A DNA stretch of 34,505 nt from Bacteroidales bacterium (GCA_029938715.1 JAOZUK010000005.1:1-34505), one strand, 5' to 3'; numbered from the stretch's first letter, positions 16,967-27,092 are shown. Made by a program: numbers and translations. Notes: generated by a model not told the origin, from the letters alone.

Positions 16967-19900
16967 TCCACAGTAATCAATTTGTTTCGGCCCTTGAGTG
17001 TGCCACCTTCATACCACTGTATCATATAGATCCCACGATTCAAGCTACTTACCTCCACCTGGTAGATCTGGTAACCTTTCGGGACATTCTCGTTGTGAAC
17101 AACGCGTCCATTCATATCGATGATCTCCAACCTCCCATCCTGTTGGGCAGGCCTGCCCAGGTTCACATTTACAACATTCCTGGCCGGATTGGGATAGATA
17201 AAGAGTGATTCCACCATAGCTGCTGTTCTCTTGGTCCCTACCTGTGGAGTTTTATAGGAAGTCGCTGCCTGGAGGATCTCGTTGGTGTTGCGGTTCAGAA
17301 CAAAAGCAACTACTCCCAGATCGTCCGTATCTTCAACAAAAGGCAGATAGGTCCAATCATTCTCCCTGATCTCATCATAGCCCAATCTCCAGTTATCCCC
17401 CAGCAATTTTCCCGCAGGAGTTGGAAGCATATCCAGTACTACATTTCTGAACTCGCTATCGCCATTCTCCCCGGTATACTGGGTTACTGAAGTTTCAAAC
17501 ACGACCACATACAACTGAATATTATCGTCATACCGATCCACGTCACAGGTAACCATAGTGGTAGCTTCCAGTCCTCCTTCCATCCAATTCACTTCCAGAT
17601 CCACATCAAATACAGGTTTCTGAAGCGACAGTTGCATCACCTGATCAATCTCGAGTGTCGATTTCAGCTCTGAGAAATCGAATCTGTCCTCTTCAACCAC
17701 ACCCCCATTTAACACTGCATAGGGTACCGATGGGATCCCGTAGTTGAAGGAACGGACAGAAGATGATAAAGGACTATTCTCATTCATGGGATCGTAACCC
17801 GGGATATTCATATGATATTGTATATCAATTACATCTCCGGAATTCTCCTTCACAAAGGAATCAATTATATCATCCGCATTCATGGAGGCCGCATCGGAAG
17901 AATTTGTAAAATGCTCGATGACTGTCATCTTTGTCCGCTGTGTAATGGAAACATTATCAAATGCAAATCCCTGATTTCCTATTCCTTCGCGGCCATTGGA
18001 TCCAAGCGCGATCCTGAAGGTCACATTTGGAACCTGTGCAACCATATTCAGATCATGAGCTACAGATACCCAATCCTGGTCGGGATTGAATACATCCAGA
18101 CTCCAGCCTGTTGAACTTCCTCCTGGTTCATTGGAGATCACTGAGCTGTTATACCATTCAATACCGGATGCGATTTCTCCTACGGTTTTCCAACCCTCGT
18201 TCTTGCTCACCTGGTACTGCAATACTGCACCGTCCCTCTCAGGAACAAAGCTCCGCATGATATCCATACTGATCATGGGCTTCTTAATGCCGGAAAAATC
18301 AAAGCAAAGGCTCTGCAGCCAGGAATCCTCATGGTAATCAATCACATCACCAGGAAGTTGAGTGAACCAGGCATTGTCACCTGTAACCTGCTGGAAGCCA
18401 TCGAAATCAGGTATATTCCAACTCCAGCTCGCTGTTTGGTCATTTGATTGAATAGTCCAACCACCATCATTCAGATCAAAGGCCTCACTATAAGCCTCTT
18501 TACTTAACTGAATGGTCTCTCTCAGGGATAATTGAGCCGAGGTACTATCGGAACATCCCATATCTGTAATGGTCACCAATTCGACCAGGTAGTTACCTGC
18601 TGAACCAAACTGGTATGTGATGGATTCATTGCCGGAGCTCGATACAATCTCATCCATCAAGAGTCCATCAGCAGTTTTAAATCGCCAGATCAATGAGTCG
18701 ATGGTTGAAGCCCCTGAAACCGACTGGTCGATAAATTCCACTCCTGAATCATCGGTATAGCAGTCGCTCAACCATGTGAAATCGGCTGACACCCTGTTTC
18801 CAATGCTAATTACCACTGATTTTTCGCTTATGCATCCATTGTATGCAGTGGCTATTAAGCTAACGGTGCGTTCTCCGGGTGATGAATAGAAATGCTCCGG
18901 AGCAACCAGGTCACTTACATTATCATCGCCACTGGATGGATCTCCAAAGTTCCAGCTCCAAGTCTCCACTTCAAGCTTTCCATCTGTAAGGTTATCGAAA
19001 GAGACTGTACCCCCGGAATCGGCAACACAGGTTGCGCTCATCACAAAGTCAACGACAGGAGCAAACTGTATCTCTATGGTTTTTGCTGCTGAGGCTGTGC
19101 AACCGTTTTCAGAGGTTGTAGTGCAGAAGATGGTCATGGTTCCCGGCTCAACTGAGGAGGGATCAAATACATAACCGGTGGTCATGGTTCCGGATACACC
19201 CGGGCCCTCAAACACCACCGAATCCTCATCGGCCTGGAGTAAGAAAGGATCCGTATTCTGACAATAGATATCTTCCACGTTCAGTATCACCGGCGGAACA
19301 ATGGACTCAACCACAAAGGTTCTTCTGAGGTAAAGAGCCACCAGGTCCACATAGGTGTATTCAATGGTATATTGTCCGGGTGCCAGGAGTGCCGGATTAA
19401 TTTCGGCTGAATTGTCTCCGTTGTCGGTTAATCCATCTACTGCCTGTCCATCATCATTCAGCAAAGCAAATGTACCTGTCACACCCGAGATATTGGAAGC
19501 ATTCACCGTAAATGGATCTGCATTATCGCATACAAGATCGGAAGGTATATAAAGACCGCCATCTGCTCCCAGTACAAATACCAGCACACTATCCACACTT
19601 TCGCAACCATTGCTGTTTACATAGGTGTAATAGAGGGTATGAGGTGAATTAATGGTATCTGCAACCCCCGGGTCAAAATACCCGGTTTCGCTGAATACTC
19701 CAGGACCTGAGAAAGTACCGCCCGGTACATCGGCTTCCAGTTTTACGGGATCAGCTTCATAGTTGTAGCCCGATGCCAGATTAATAATCTCAACAGGGGT
19801 CTTTTCATTCACTTTAACAAACCTTTCCCCACTGCCTCCATTCTCAACCATATTCACATCCCGGACCGCTAAGATTTGATATGTTGTACTCTCAAGAGGT

Positions 19901-22900
19901 GATATGGTGATATTGAATACATTTGAAACAACATCCTCATAGGTAGTGGTATCTGAACCATCATAAAGATCAAAACTCCATGGCTCTCTTCCCTCCAGGA
20001 AAACCGTTAACTCTACTGTCTCCTCCTCACAAATCTCGGGAATGTCTGCAAGTAAAGCGATGGGTAAATCTGTATATATCTCTAATGTATTGGTCTCTAC
20101 CAACAAATAAGGTTCATTGGTATTACCCGATGGATCTGTCATCACCATGCTAATGGAGAGTTCACCAGGAGCAACTTCCGCATCTCCGGCATCCACCACG
20201 TACGAAATTTCATACAGTCCGCCTGTAGCTTCAAAGAAAGTTATTCGTGGCGAACTTAAGGGTATGCCATTGATAATAGAACCCACCGATGCGACATATC
20301 CCGCTTCATCAGCGGTAATGGTCACCTGTACAGTGCCCCCTACTCCTACTTCGAGATCAGGGACTTCCAAATGTGTAATTACTGGAGCATGTGCATCTAT
20401 GGATACCGACGCAGTATTTCCTATCTCAGTATAGGGTAACCCGATGTTCCCCGATGGTTTCACCAATATGACTGTGGCCAGGAGTTCACCTGGTGCCGCA
20501 TCAGTGTCGCCTTCCTGTACCATATAGCTTAACCTGTAAATTCCACCTCCAAGTTCGGTAAATAATACATTGAGTTCAGTGGCCAGCACCCCATTAATTA
20601 CTGAAGATGGATGAATCTCATAGTTTAATCCATCTGCACTGATATTCAGGTTGACCACATCACCAATGCTATAGATTCCGGTCTCGGCTACCACCGATCC
20701 AATAACAGGCACTCTGGAGTCCAGCAGATCATTGCCCTGTATAATAGGCAAGTTGTAAGCCAGGCTCTGGACTGTTTCATCAGTGATAATCAGGTCTGTA
20801 ACCGGTATATCCTCCGTGGCGAGGTAGCTGTTCCCATCTTCGATGATTTCGAAATTGGCCAGGTAGGTGGTTTCATCAATCCGTTGGAAATTATAGAGGG
20901 GATAGCCTCCTATTAGTCCGGATACCATGGTGAATTCTGAACCCCCATCTGTTGCAACAGTAATTGTTGCAGAGATAATGTCTCCAATTTTCATGATTGC
21001 ATCGGGTATGGAAACACTCTGAATTTCCGGCAGACTATATTCGACAGTTATATTAAAGGAGCATTCTGCGAAGTTGCCTATGGGATCCACAGTGCGATAA
21101 GTAACCGTGGTCACGCCCAGGTTAAATTCATAGCTTCCCAGGTTGTTTATTCCTGTACCCGGAGAAACAGCAATGGTGGATCCCGTCATGGTCCAGGTCT
21201 GAAGTACGATCTCACAGTTATCGGTCACCTCCGGATCGGGTGTGGCCACTACTGCACCTGTCTGGTCCCGGTCAATATAGATAATTGTATCCCGTGGACA
21301 GTATGTAAACACCGGATCTTCCAGATCTTCAACAGTGATTGTCACCAAATTTGAAGGCACCGAACCACATTCCACCGTAGATATCCTCATAAATTCTGCG
21401 GTTTCCACCATTCCTGCGGGAGGATCGTACGAACGGGATGTTGCATCCGCAATATCTTCAAATAGAGCCGGAGCAACTCTTGATTGCCACTGATAGCTCC
21501 AGTTATTGCTACCTCCCGATGGAGATGTTACATTGAATATGAGTGAAGGATCTCCATTGGGACAGATACTTTCGTCCACTCCAATGGCACCCCCATCCAG
21601 CACAACCGCTATGGTGACCAATCGTTCATTTGAGTAATCGGAATAGCCAGCTGCGTTAAATGCGCGGATCCTGTAGTAATAGGTCGTGTTATTCTGTGTG
21701 CTGATATCTGTATAAGCTTCTATATCTTCCTCAATGATCTGTAGCAGAGAGAATCCACCCACGGGCGAAGTGGAGCGTTCCAACTCAAATCCTGCTTCAT
21801 TATCCGACTTATCATCCCATTTCAGGTCCACCGAACAGGTAGTTGTTGCCTTGGCATCCAGTTTCGACGGATCGTCTGGAACCTGCATAAGTGTCGAGGC
21901 ACTTCCCAACACCGGGGCAGATATACCCCCGGTATTAAATGCATATACCTGGTAGAAATACTCTGTATCATCATTCAAACCGGTATCGTTATAGGAATTA
22001 ATTCCCGTCCCGGTTGTTCCCACTGATGCATAAGGCCCTCCCAGAGAGATTGAGCGGAATATCTCAAATCCATCCTCATTGTCCGAATTGTCTGCCCAGG
22101 CAAGCTGGATAGAATTCTCAGTTATCAGTCCGAATGCAAGGTTTGAAGGCGCCGTGGGTGGATCAGGCAGGGTCATGGCACTTCCACTGACTGGTGTGGA
22201 GGCTCCTCCTGCATTGAATGCAACCACCCTGTAGAAATACTCGGTGTCTTCGGTCAGTCCCATACTGTTGTAATTGGTTATTCCCGGACCTGTATTGGCG
22301 ATTGAAGTAAAAGGTCCAACAAATGATGTAGCCCGGAATATCTCAAAACCATCTTCGTTATTGGAATTATCTGACCAGTTCAGTTGGATCGACGTATTGG
22401 TAATCGGACTGAAAGTGAGGTTATCCGGGGCCACAGGGGGCAAAGGCAATGTAACTGCATAACCGCTTGTATAGGTGGATGATCCTCCCGAATTAAAAGC
22501 AACAACCCGGTAATAATACATTGTATTATCGATCAGTCCGGTGCTGTTGAAGGAGGTAACACCGGCTCCAGTTGTTCCCACTGAGTTGAACATTCCCCAG
22601 GAAACTAACGAGCGAAAAATCTCAAAACCATCCTCATTGTCTGAATTGTCCAACCACTGCACATCAATGGAGTTGCTGGTAATGGTTCCAAAGGTCATAT
22701 TGCCGGGAGCAGCAGGTACATCAGGCTGTGTGATTGCACTTCCGCTTACAAATGAAGCTGATGCTCCACCTGAATTATAAGCATATACCCTGTAAAAGTA
22801 TTCGGTATCCTGACTCAGTCCCGTATTGTTAAATGTGGTCACTCCCGCACCCGTGGTGCCCACTGAAACGAAGGTCCCTCCCGATGAGAGTGAACGAAAG

Positions 22901-24870
22901 ATCTCAAAACCATCTTCATTATTGGAGTTATCAGTCCAATTGAGTTGGATAGAGGTATTGGTGATGGAGCTAAATGTAAGGTTAGAAGGTGCATTTGGCA
23001 CATCTGGAAGGGTGATGGCACTTCCACTGAGAGCTGCTGATAGTCCGCCGGTGTTATAAGCGTATACGCGGTAATAATAGCGTGTATTGTCAATTAAACC
23101 GGTATTATTAAAAGTGGTTGTCCCGGCACCTGTGGTGCCCACCTGGGCATAGGTCCCTCCAGAAGAGGTTGAGCGAAAGATCTCAAACCCAGTCTCATCA
23201 TTTGAATTATCAGACCAGTTTAAAGCAATTGAACTATTGGTAATCGGACTAAAGGTGAGATTAGTAGGTGCATTGGGCGGATCAGGCAGGGTGGTTGCAG
23301 ATCCACTTACCCAGGATGATGAACCGCCTCCATTAAATGCAGTAACCCGGTAATAATATCGTGTTTCAGCATTTAATCCAGTACTAATGAAGGAGGTTGA
23401 GTTTGCTGCTGTAAGTGCTATCGATGCGTAAGGACCGTTTGATTTAGTTGCTCTGAAAATCTCAAATCCATTTTCATTGCTGGAATTATCCACCCAGTTG
23501 AGCTGGATGGAGCTGTTGGTGATTGGAGCAAAGGTTAGGCTACTGGGTGCAGCTGGTAAAGTCTGTGAGGTAGTTTCACTTCCGGCTACCCATGATAAGG
23601 ATCCTCCTGCGTTATAGGCGGTAACTCTGAAAAAGTACTCCGTATTCTCACTTAGGCCCGTGCGGTTAAACTGCCTAACATTGGCACCAACAGTTCCAAC
23701 TATTATATAAGTCCCATTTAGTGTAGAGGACTGAGAAATCCGGAATCCATCCTCATTGTCCGAATTATCGTTCCAGTTCAACTGGATCGAACTTGTAGTG
23801 ATTGGTCCAAAAGTCAGATTGCTGGGTGCAAGTGGCGGAGTAAACAGGGTGGTTGCACTGGATTCATTGCTGTAAGCCGAACTCCCATTGTCATTATAGG
23901 CCCTTACACGGTAAAAGTACTCAGTTCCATCTGTTAATCCATTGTCTGTATAGCTGGTTGTATTTGTAGTGAGGACAGCAACCTGGGAAAAACCCGCGCC
24001 TGAAGAAAACGAACGTTCAACCAGATAGCCCGTTTCATTGGCCGAGTGTTCGGTCCAGCTGAGCTGAAGGGTGCTGGCATCCACGGTACTGGCCAACAGA
24101 TCCGTGGGTGCATCCGGAATGGACGACAGGTAGTAGTCCAGGGTATCAAACCAGAGCTGCGCCATCTTATTGTAGCCCGATTCTTCCATATGTATGCCAT
24201 CGCTTTGCATATCAACCCCATAATCGATCCCTGCACCAACTTCCATATCCACTATTAGGATGGTGGGATCCCCACGCAAAGCGACCATAGCTTCCACATT
24301 GTCATTATACTCGGTCGTAGCAGCATGGTAGGGTTGCTGATTTACTATTCTCGCTACATATACATATACTTCCACCCCATTGGCAGCCTCCCATGCATCA
24401 ATTTCATCCAGGATTTCCGATACCGAAGAAGCATCTGAACCCTCATCATGAATCATGTCATTTGTACCAATATGGAGAAGAATGATATCAGCAGGAAATT
24501 CATCCAGGTAGGGCTGATTGCCCGTGGTGATCTGCTCATCCCACCTAAGGTCATAACCATCCTGCAGCAACCGGACCACATACTGGTCGCGGGTTCCTGG
24601 AATACCCCCATGTTCGGCATCACTAAAAACTGCATCTCCATTCAGCGCATGACCCACAAAATCAAAACTATATCCTGCTGAATTCAATAAATCGTAAAGC
24701 GGAGATCTATAGGCAATCAATTCATCATCTGGTAAGGATAAATTATATCCCTGAGTAATCGAATTACCCAGTGGAAGAACCCTAACTATTTGGGTATGTG
24801 ACTCTTGGATCGTTACAAATAGAAACGACACAAGGAAAATGGCTAAAATCAGGTGTATATGCTTGTTCAT
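16963..24870 (-). CDS. Giant secreted SGNH hydrolase, nine FN3 domains, Ig/HYR/PKD modules, T9SS domain
   Basis: I place the start at the ATG ending at 24870 (2,635 residues) because a signal peptide begins there; an ATG at 24924 would add 18 residues in front of it. Domains in order: signal peptide 1-27; SGNH hydrolase 29-248 with Ser37 (PLGNSIT), Asn137 (GTND) and Asp224/His227 (DGIH); nine FN3 domains 252-1090; an Ig-like region 1095-1180; a HYR-like domain 1184-1279 (DNCE, TYRTVDPIGN); three Ig-like units 1283-1600; further beta-sandwich regions to 1935; two PKD-like domains 1938-2117 (WSWNFGDPSSG); a MAM/jelly-roll-like region 2125-2312; an Omp28/thioredoxin-like region 2313-2545; and a type A T9SS sorting domain 2553-2635 (YPNP 2559-2562). 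It is probably a surface esterase with an adhesin-like stalk. The substrate is unknown. Confidence 0.9.
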   Translation of the reverse strand: MNKHIHLILAIFLVSFLFVTIQESHTQIVRVLPLGNSITQGYNLSLPDDELIAYRSPLYDLLNSAGYSFDFVGHALNGDAVFSDAEHGGIPGTRDQYVVRLLQDGYDLRWDEQITTGNQPYLDEFPADIILLHIGTNDMIHDEGSDASSVSEILDEIDAWEAANGVEVYVYVARIVNQQPYHAATTEYNDNVEAMVALRGDPTILIVDMEVGAGIDYGVDMQSDGIHMEESGYNKMAQLWFDTLDYYLSSIPDAPTDLLASTVDASTLQLSWTEHSANETGYLVERSFSSGAGFSQVAVLTTNTTSYTDNGLTDGTEYFYRVRAYNDNGSSAYSNESSATTLFTPPLAPSNLTFGPITTSSIQLNWNDNSDNEDGFRISQSSTLNGTYIIVGTVGANVRQFNRTGLSENTEYFFRVTAYNAGGSLSWVAGSETTSQTLPAAPSSLTFAPITNSSIQLNWVDNSSNENGFEIFRATKSNGPYASIALTAANSTSFISTGLNAETRYYYRVTAFNGGGSSSWVSGSATTLPDPPNAPTNLTFSPITNSSIALNWSDNSNDETGFEIFRSTSSGGTYAQVGTTGAGTTTFNNTGLIDNTRYYYRVYAYNTGGLSAALSGSAITLPDVPNAPSNLTFSSITNTSIQLNWTDNSNNEDGFEIFRSLSSGGTFVSVGTTGAGVTTFNNTGLSQDTEYFYRVYAYNSGGASASFVSGSAITQPDVPAAPGNMTFGTITSNSIDVQWLDNSDNEDGFEIFRSLVSWGMFNSVGTTGAGVTSFNSTGLIDNTMYYYRVVAFNSGGSSTYTSGYAVTLPLPPVAPDNLTFSPITNTSIQLNWSDNSNNEDGFEIFRATSFVGPFTSIANTGPGITNYNSMGLTEDTEYFYRVVAFNAGGASTPVSGSAMTLPDPPTAPSNLAFGLITENSIQLAWADNSDNEDGFEIFRSISLGGPYASVGTTGTGINSYNDTGLNDDTEYFYQVYAFNTGGISAPVLGSASTLMQVPDDPSKLDAKATTTCSVDLKWDDKSDNEAGFELERSTSPVGGFSLLQIIEEDIEAYTDISTQNNTTYYYRIRAFNAAGYSDYSNERLVTIAVVLDGGAIGVDESICPNGDPSLIFNVTSPSGGSNNWSYQWQSRVAPALFEDIADATSRSYDPPAGMVETAEFMRISTVECGSVPSNLVTITVEDLEDPVFTYCPRDTIIYIDRDQTGAVVATPDPEVTDNCEIVLQTWTMTGSTIAVSPGTGINNLGSYEFNLGVTTVTYRTVDPIGNFAECSFNITVEYSLPEIQSVSIPDAIMKIGDIISATITVATDGGSEFTMVSGLIGGYPLYNFQRIDETTYLANFEIIEDGNSYLATEDIPVTDLIITDETVQSLAYNLPIIQGNDLLDSRVPVIGSVVAETGIYSIGDVVNLNISADGLNYEIHPSSVINGVLATELNVLFTELGGGIYRLSYMVQEGDTDAAPGELLATVILVKPSGNIGLPYTEIGNTASVSIDAHAPVITHLEVPDLEVGVGGTVQVTITADEAGYVASVGSIINGIPLSSPRITFFEATGGLYEISYVVDAGDAEVAPGELSISMVMTDPSGNTNEPYLLVETNTLEIYTDLPIALLADIPEICEEETVELTVFLEGREPWSFDLYDGSDTTTYEDVVSNVFNITISPLESTTYQILAVRDVNMVENGGSGERFVKVNEKTPVEIINLASGYNYEADPVKLEADVPGGTFSGPGVFSETGYFDPGVADTINSPHTLYYTYVNSNGCESVDSVLVFVLGADGGLYIPSDLVCDNADPFTVNASNISGVTGTFALLNDDGQAVDGLTDNGDNSAEINPALLAPGQYTIEYTYVDLVALYLRRTFVVESIVPPVILNVEDIYCQNTDPFLLQADEDSVVFEGPGVSGTMTTGYVFDPSSVEPGTMTIFCTTTSENGCTASAAKTIEIQFAPVVDFVMSATCVADSGGTVSFDNLTDGKLEVETWSWNFGDPSSGDDNVSDLVAPEHFYSSPGERTVSLIATAYNGCISEKSVVISIGNRVSADFTWLSDCYTDDSGVEFIDQSVSGASTIDSLIWRFKTADGLLMDEIVSSSGNESITYQFGSAGNYLVELVTITDMGCSDSTSAQLSLRETIQLSKEAYSEAFDLNDGGWTIQSNDQTASWSWNIPDFDGFQQVTGDNAWFTQLPGDVIDYHEDSWLQSLCFDFSGIKKPMISMDIMRSFVPERDGAVLQYQVSKNEGWKTVGEIASGIEWYNSSVISNEPGGSSTGWSLDVFNPDQDWVSVAHDLNMVAQVPNVTFRIALGSNGREGIGNQGFAFDNVSITQRTKMTVIEHFTNSSDAASMNADDIIDSFVKENSGDVIDIQYHMNIPGYDPMNENSPLSSSVRSFNYGIPSVPYAVLNGGVVEEDRFDFSELKSTLEIDQVMQLSLQKPVFDVDLEVNWMEGGLEATTMVTCDVDRYDDNIQLYVVVFETSVTQYTGENGDSEFRNVVLDMLPTPAGKLLGDNWRLGYDEIRENDWTYLPFVEDTDDLGVVAFVLNRNTNEILQAATSYKTPQVGTKRTAAMVESLFIYPNPARNVVNVNLGRPAQQDGRLEIIDMNGRVVHNENVPKGYQIYQVEVSSLNRGIYMIQWYEGGTLKGRNKLITVD
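21601..24117 (-). repeat. Array of nine FN3-coding repeats in the giant gene
   Basis: Nine FN3 units are coded here. Units 2 to 8 start at protein positions near 347, 441, 533, 626, 720, 813 and 906, so the period is 92-94 codons (about 279 bases). Units 4 to 8 share long near-identical DNA stretches, for example around the codons for EDGFEIFRS and for YFYRV. Units 1 and 9 use the ERS ending and are closer to those of the 990-residue protein. The regular spacing could cause recombination and assembly collapse. Confidence 0.85.
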
Positions 24871-25112
24871 GGCTACTCTTTTTCTACTATTTCCAACATG
24901 AATATTATACAATATTAAACTCATTTTCTAACCTTTAGGTTGCAATTTGATCAACTAATAAATTCTTGGATCAATGGTGGAAATAGTCTCATCAAGCTAA
25001 CAGGTTCATTCATCATCACTTTCAGGCCATTAGTTTCAGAAGGAACCCTATTCACGTAGAAAACCAATAATTTGGTGCTGCGAAATTAGCAACACTTTTT
25101 TAAAAATGCTCA

Positions 25113-26015
25113 TTAGACGGCCCTTTTCAATCCAAAAAATGAAAGTAGCTTCCATTTAAAAAAACCTCCAAAAAGCTTGTAATAAGAGATTATCAAGGGC
25201 CAGTAAGCCCGGTAGGATGTTGAGAACCGTTTTATAAACAGAATGTTCTTTTTTAGATGATAGATCGAACGGGTATCAGTAAGTAAGCGGGTAAGATTAG
25301 ACAATTTCCCCTGGTGGCTAATGCCCGTATTCTGGCTATCATTCCAAAGCTTCAACTGCGGGTAAACCAAAATCTTGTATCCGTTAATTTTCGCACGATA
25401 AGTAAAATCACTATCTCCGTGATACTGGGGAAAGTTCTCCTGGTCCCAATATCCAATCTTCTCTATGGTACTAACCGGGACAAGAGTTCCCATCCCTGGC
25501 AGCCAATCTACTTCACGAACCGATTCAAATTCCTCACCATCGGCCTGTTCAAACCCAATCATAGATTTTTCTCCATTCCGGGGATTGAATAGAGCACCAA
25601 AGGCCCAAACCTGATCCGGTGGATTCAGGGTATATATTTTGGACCCCAAAATCTCATTCCCGGAAATCTCATTGATGACCTTATCCAGTTCTGTAAAATA
25701 GGTGGCCTCAGGTAAAATATCATTGTTCCAGAGAAGTACAAAATCCGTATCGTTTTTTTCTATGGCATATTTAGCACCCCTGTTGATACCTCCACTCCAC
25801 CATAAATTTCCATCCCCTTTGAGGAGTATCACTTCTGGATAATTTTGCTCGATCCATTCAGCTGTTCCATCTTCGGATCCGTCATCAATAACCACTAAAT
25901 AGGAGGTGGTATTCTTAAGATTTTTCGAATGGATCAATGGTAAAAGTGATTCAATGCACTTTTTTGTAAGTTCAAGCTTATTAAATACAGGTATTAAGAT
26001 TCCTATCCTCTTCAT
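25113..26015 (-). CDS. Glycosyltransferase family 2
   Basis: A 300-residue GT-A-fold glycosyltransferase of the rhamnosyltransferase-like GT2 type. It begins MKRIGILIPVFN with the first beta strand, has DDGS (44-47) for nucleotide binding, GDGNLWWSGGINRG (67-80) and a DxD-like NND (97-99), then a WLPGMG stretch and an HGDSDFTYRAKINGY acceptor-side motif. I chose the ATG ending at 26015; the open frame runs to a TTG ending at 26039, but the ATG has AAGG just upstream and fits the family start. No membrane span other than a weak C-terminal aromatic stretch. dTDP-rhamnose from the left-hand operon is a plausible donor (inference). Its C-terminus (GGFFKWKLLSFFGLK) is strikingly like that of the partial gene at the right edge. 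Confidence 0.88.
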   Translation of the reverse strand: MKRIGILIPVFNKLELTKKCIESLLPLIHSKNLKNTTSYLVVIDDGSEDGTAEWIEQNYPEVILLKGDGNLWWSGGINRGAKYAIEKNDTDFVLLWNNDILPEATYFTELDKVINEISGNEILGSKIYTLNPPDQVWAFGALFNPRNGEKSMIGFEQADGEEFESVREVDWLPGMGTLVPVSTIEKIGYWDQENFPQYHGDSDFTYRAKINGYKILVYPQLKLWNDSQNTGISHQGKLSNLTRLLTDTRSIYHLKKNILFIKRFSTSYRAYWPLIISYYKLFGGFFKWKLLSFFGLKRAV

Positions 26016-26050
26016 CCTTGTTATCAACTTATTAATCAATTCTAACGCGC

Positions 26051-27061
26051 TCAGTAACTCCTTAAATACTGTTTCACCAAACGCCTGTTAGCTGCAATCG
26101 AATTCTGGGTAAAGTTTCCATTGAGTTCAAACAGAGACTCCTCATTCTTATATTTACCGATTCCAATCCAAAAACCCCGGCTCCAAAAAAACAGACCTTT
26201 CATAAACTGAAATACAGTAGGGATTGAATTCTTAATGTGCACTCTCCCGGATATAGCCAATCTGCAGGATATCCTTAGAAATTTAACCAATACGAATCCA
26301 GGCAGGAAAAAATAGGGAAGGATTCCATTGTAATATATGCTTTTATAGATGTACTTACGATAAATAAAAATATACTGCCCAAGTAAAATCTGATTCTTGT
26401 AATAGTGATCCTTCTGTTCTCTAAAAATGTGATATACAACAATATCAGGGAAAAACATCATTTGATTTGTCTGATTCATGATCAGTCCAAACATTGTGTC
26501 CTCCGAAGCCCTGATCTCCGGGAATCCCCCCACTTCAAGAAAGAGTTTTCTCTCGCAAAAAAGATTACACGAAGGCACCAGTCTCTTGGACCTGGGTTTG
26601 CCCACATCAATAAACTCATTAAACTCAAGGTAATACTGAGCCTTTGGTATAATCATATCCTGCTGAAAATCAGGTAATCTATAGCTGCCTCCACCTACCC
26701 GGCACCCAGATTCGCAGGCCTCTAAAATTTTTCCGATCCAATTATCTGCAGGAAAAGCATCAGAATCAAGAAAGCACAGAATCTCAGATTCTGCATGCTT
26801 TGCACCCATATTCCTCTGTATGGCTGGCATTACTTTTACACCAGAGGTGAGCACCAACACTTTATCCTTCATTTTTAATATTTCAAGCTGTTCCAGAGCT
26901 TGCGGATGATCGGAAGAATCAACAATGATAATGTGATCAATTCGATCGTATGCAGTTTGACAAAGCAACCCATCGATCGATTTTCCAAGCGTTAGATGAG
27001 AATTATAAGCTGGAATAATTACTGAAATGCTTTGATTTGATCCTCTTTGGTCTGTAACCAT
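26051..27061 (-). CDS. Glycosyltransferase family 2, probably membrane-associated
   Basis: The 336-residue protein starts with a GT2 domain: SVIIPAYNSHLTLGKSIDGL (13-32), the IIIVDSSDHP nucleotide-binding strand (about 44-53), RNMGAKHA (83-90) and the DxD motif DSD (99-101). After about residue 200 come hydrophobic segments (ILPYFFLPGFVLVKFLRI and FFWSRGFWIGIG) that could anchor it to the inner membrane. The sugar donor is not predictable. It lies 31 bases after the GT4 gene and 35 before the next GT2, forming a three-gene minus-strand unit transcribed from about 28230 leftward. Confidence 0.86.
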   Translation of the reverse strand: MVTDQRGSNQSISVIIPAYNSHLTLGKSIDGLLCQTAYDRIDHIIIVDSSDHPQALEQLEILKMKDKVLVLTSGVKVMPAIQRNMGAKHAESEILCFLDSDAFPADNWIGKILEACESGCRVGGGSYRLPDFQQDMIIPKAQYYLEFNEFIDVGKPRSKRLVPSCNLFCERKLFLEVGGFPEIRASEDTMFGLIMNQTNQMMFFPDIVVYHIFREQKDHYYKNQILLGQYIFIYRKYIYKSIYYNGILPYFFLPGFVLVKFLRISCRLAISGRVHIKNSIPTVFQFMKGLFFWSRGFWIGIGKYKNEESLFELNGNFTQNSIAANRRLVKQYLRSY

Positions 27062-27092
27062 AAGTTGAGTTTTGAATTGCTTTGTGTTAAAG

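Noticed and set aside
20117-20434. Plus-strand open frame of 105 codons inside the giant gene
   Set aside because: It is antisense to continuous Ig-like coding sequence and shows no protein features of its own.
21601-24117. Regular repeats with a constant period that might suggest a CRISPR-like or satellite array
   Set aside because: The period is about 279 bases, the frame stays open throughout, and each unit codes for an FN3 domain.
24871-24924. Upstream ATG for the giant protein
   Set aside because: It would place 18 polar residues in front of a clear signal peptide, which would block normal recognition.
26016-26039. Longer GT2 reading frame starting at TTG
   Set aside because: The ATG ending at 26015 starts right at the first beta strand and has an AAGG upstream.
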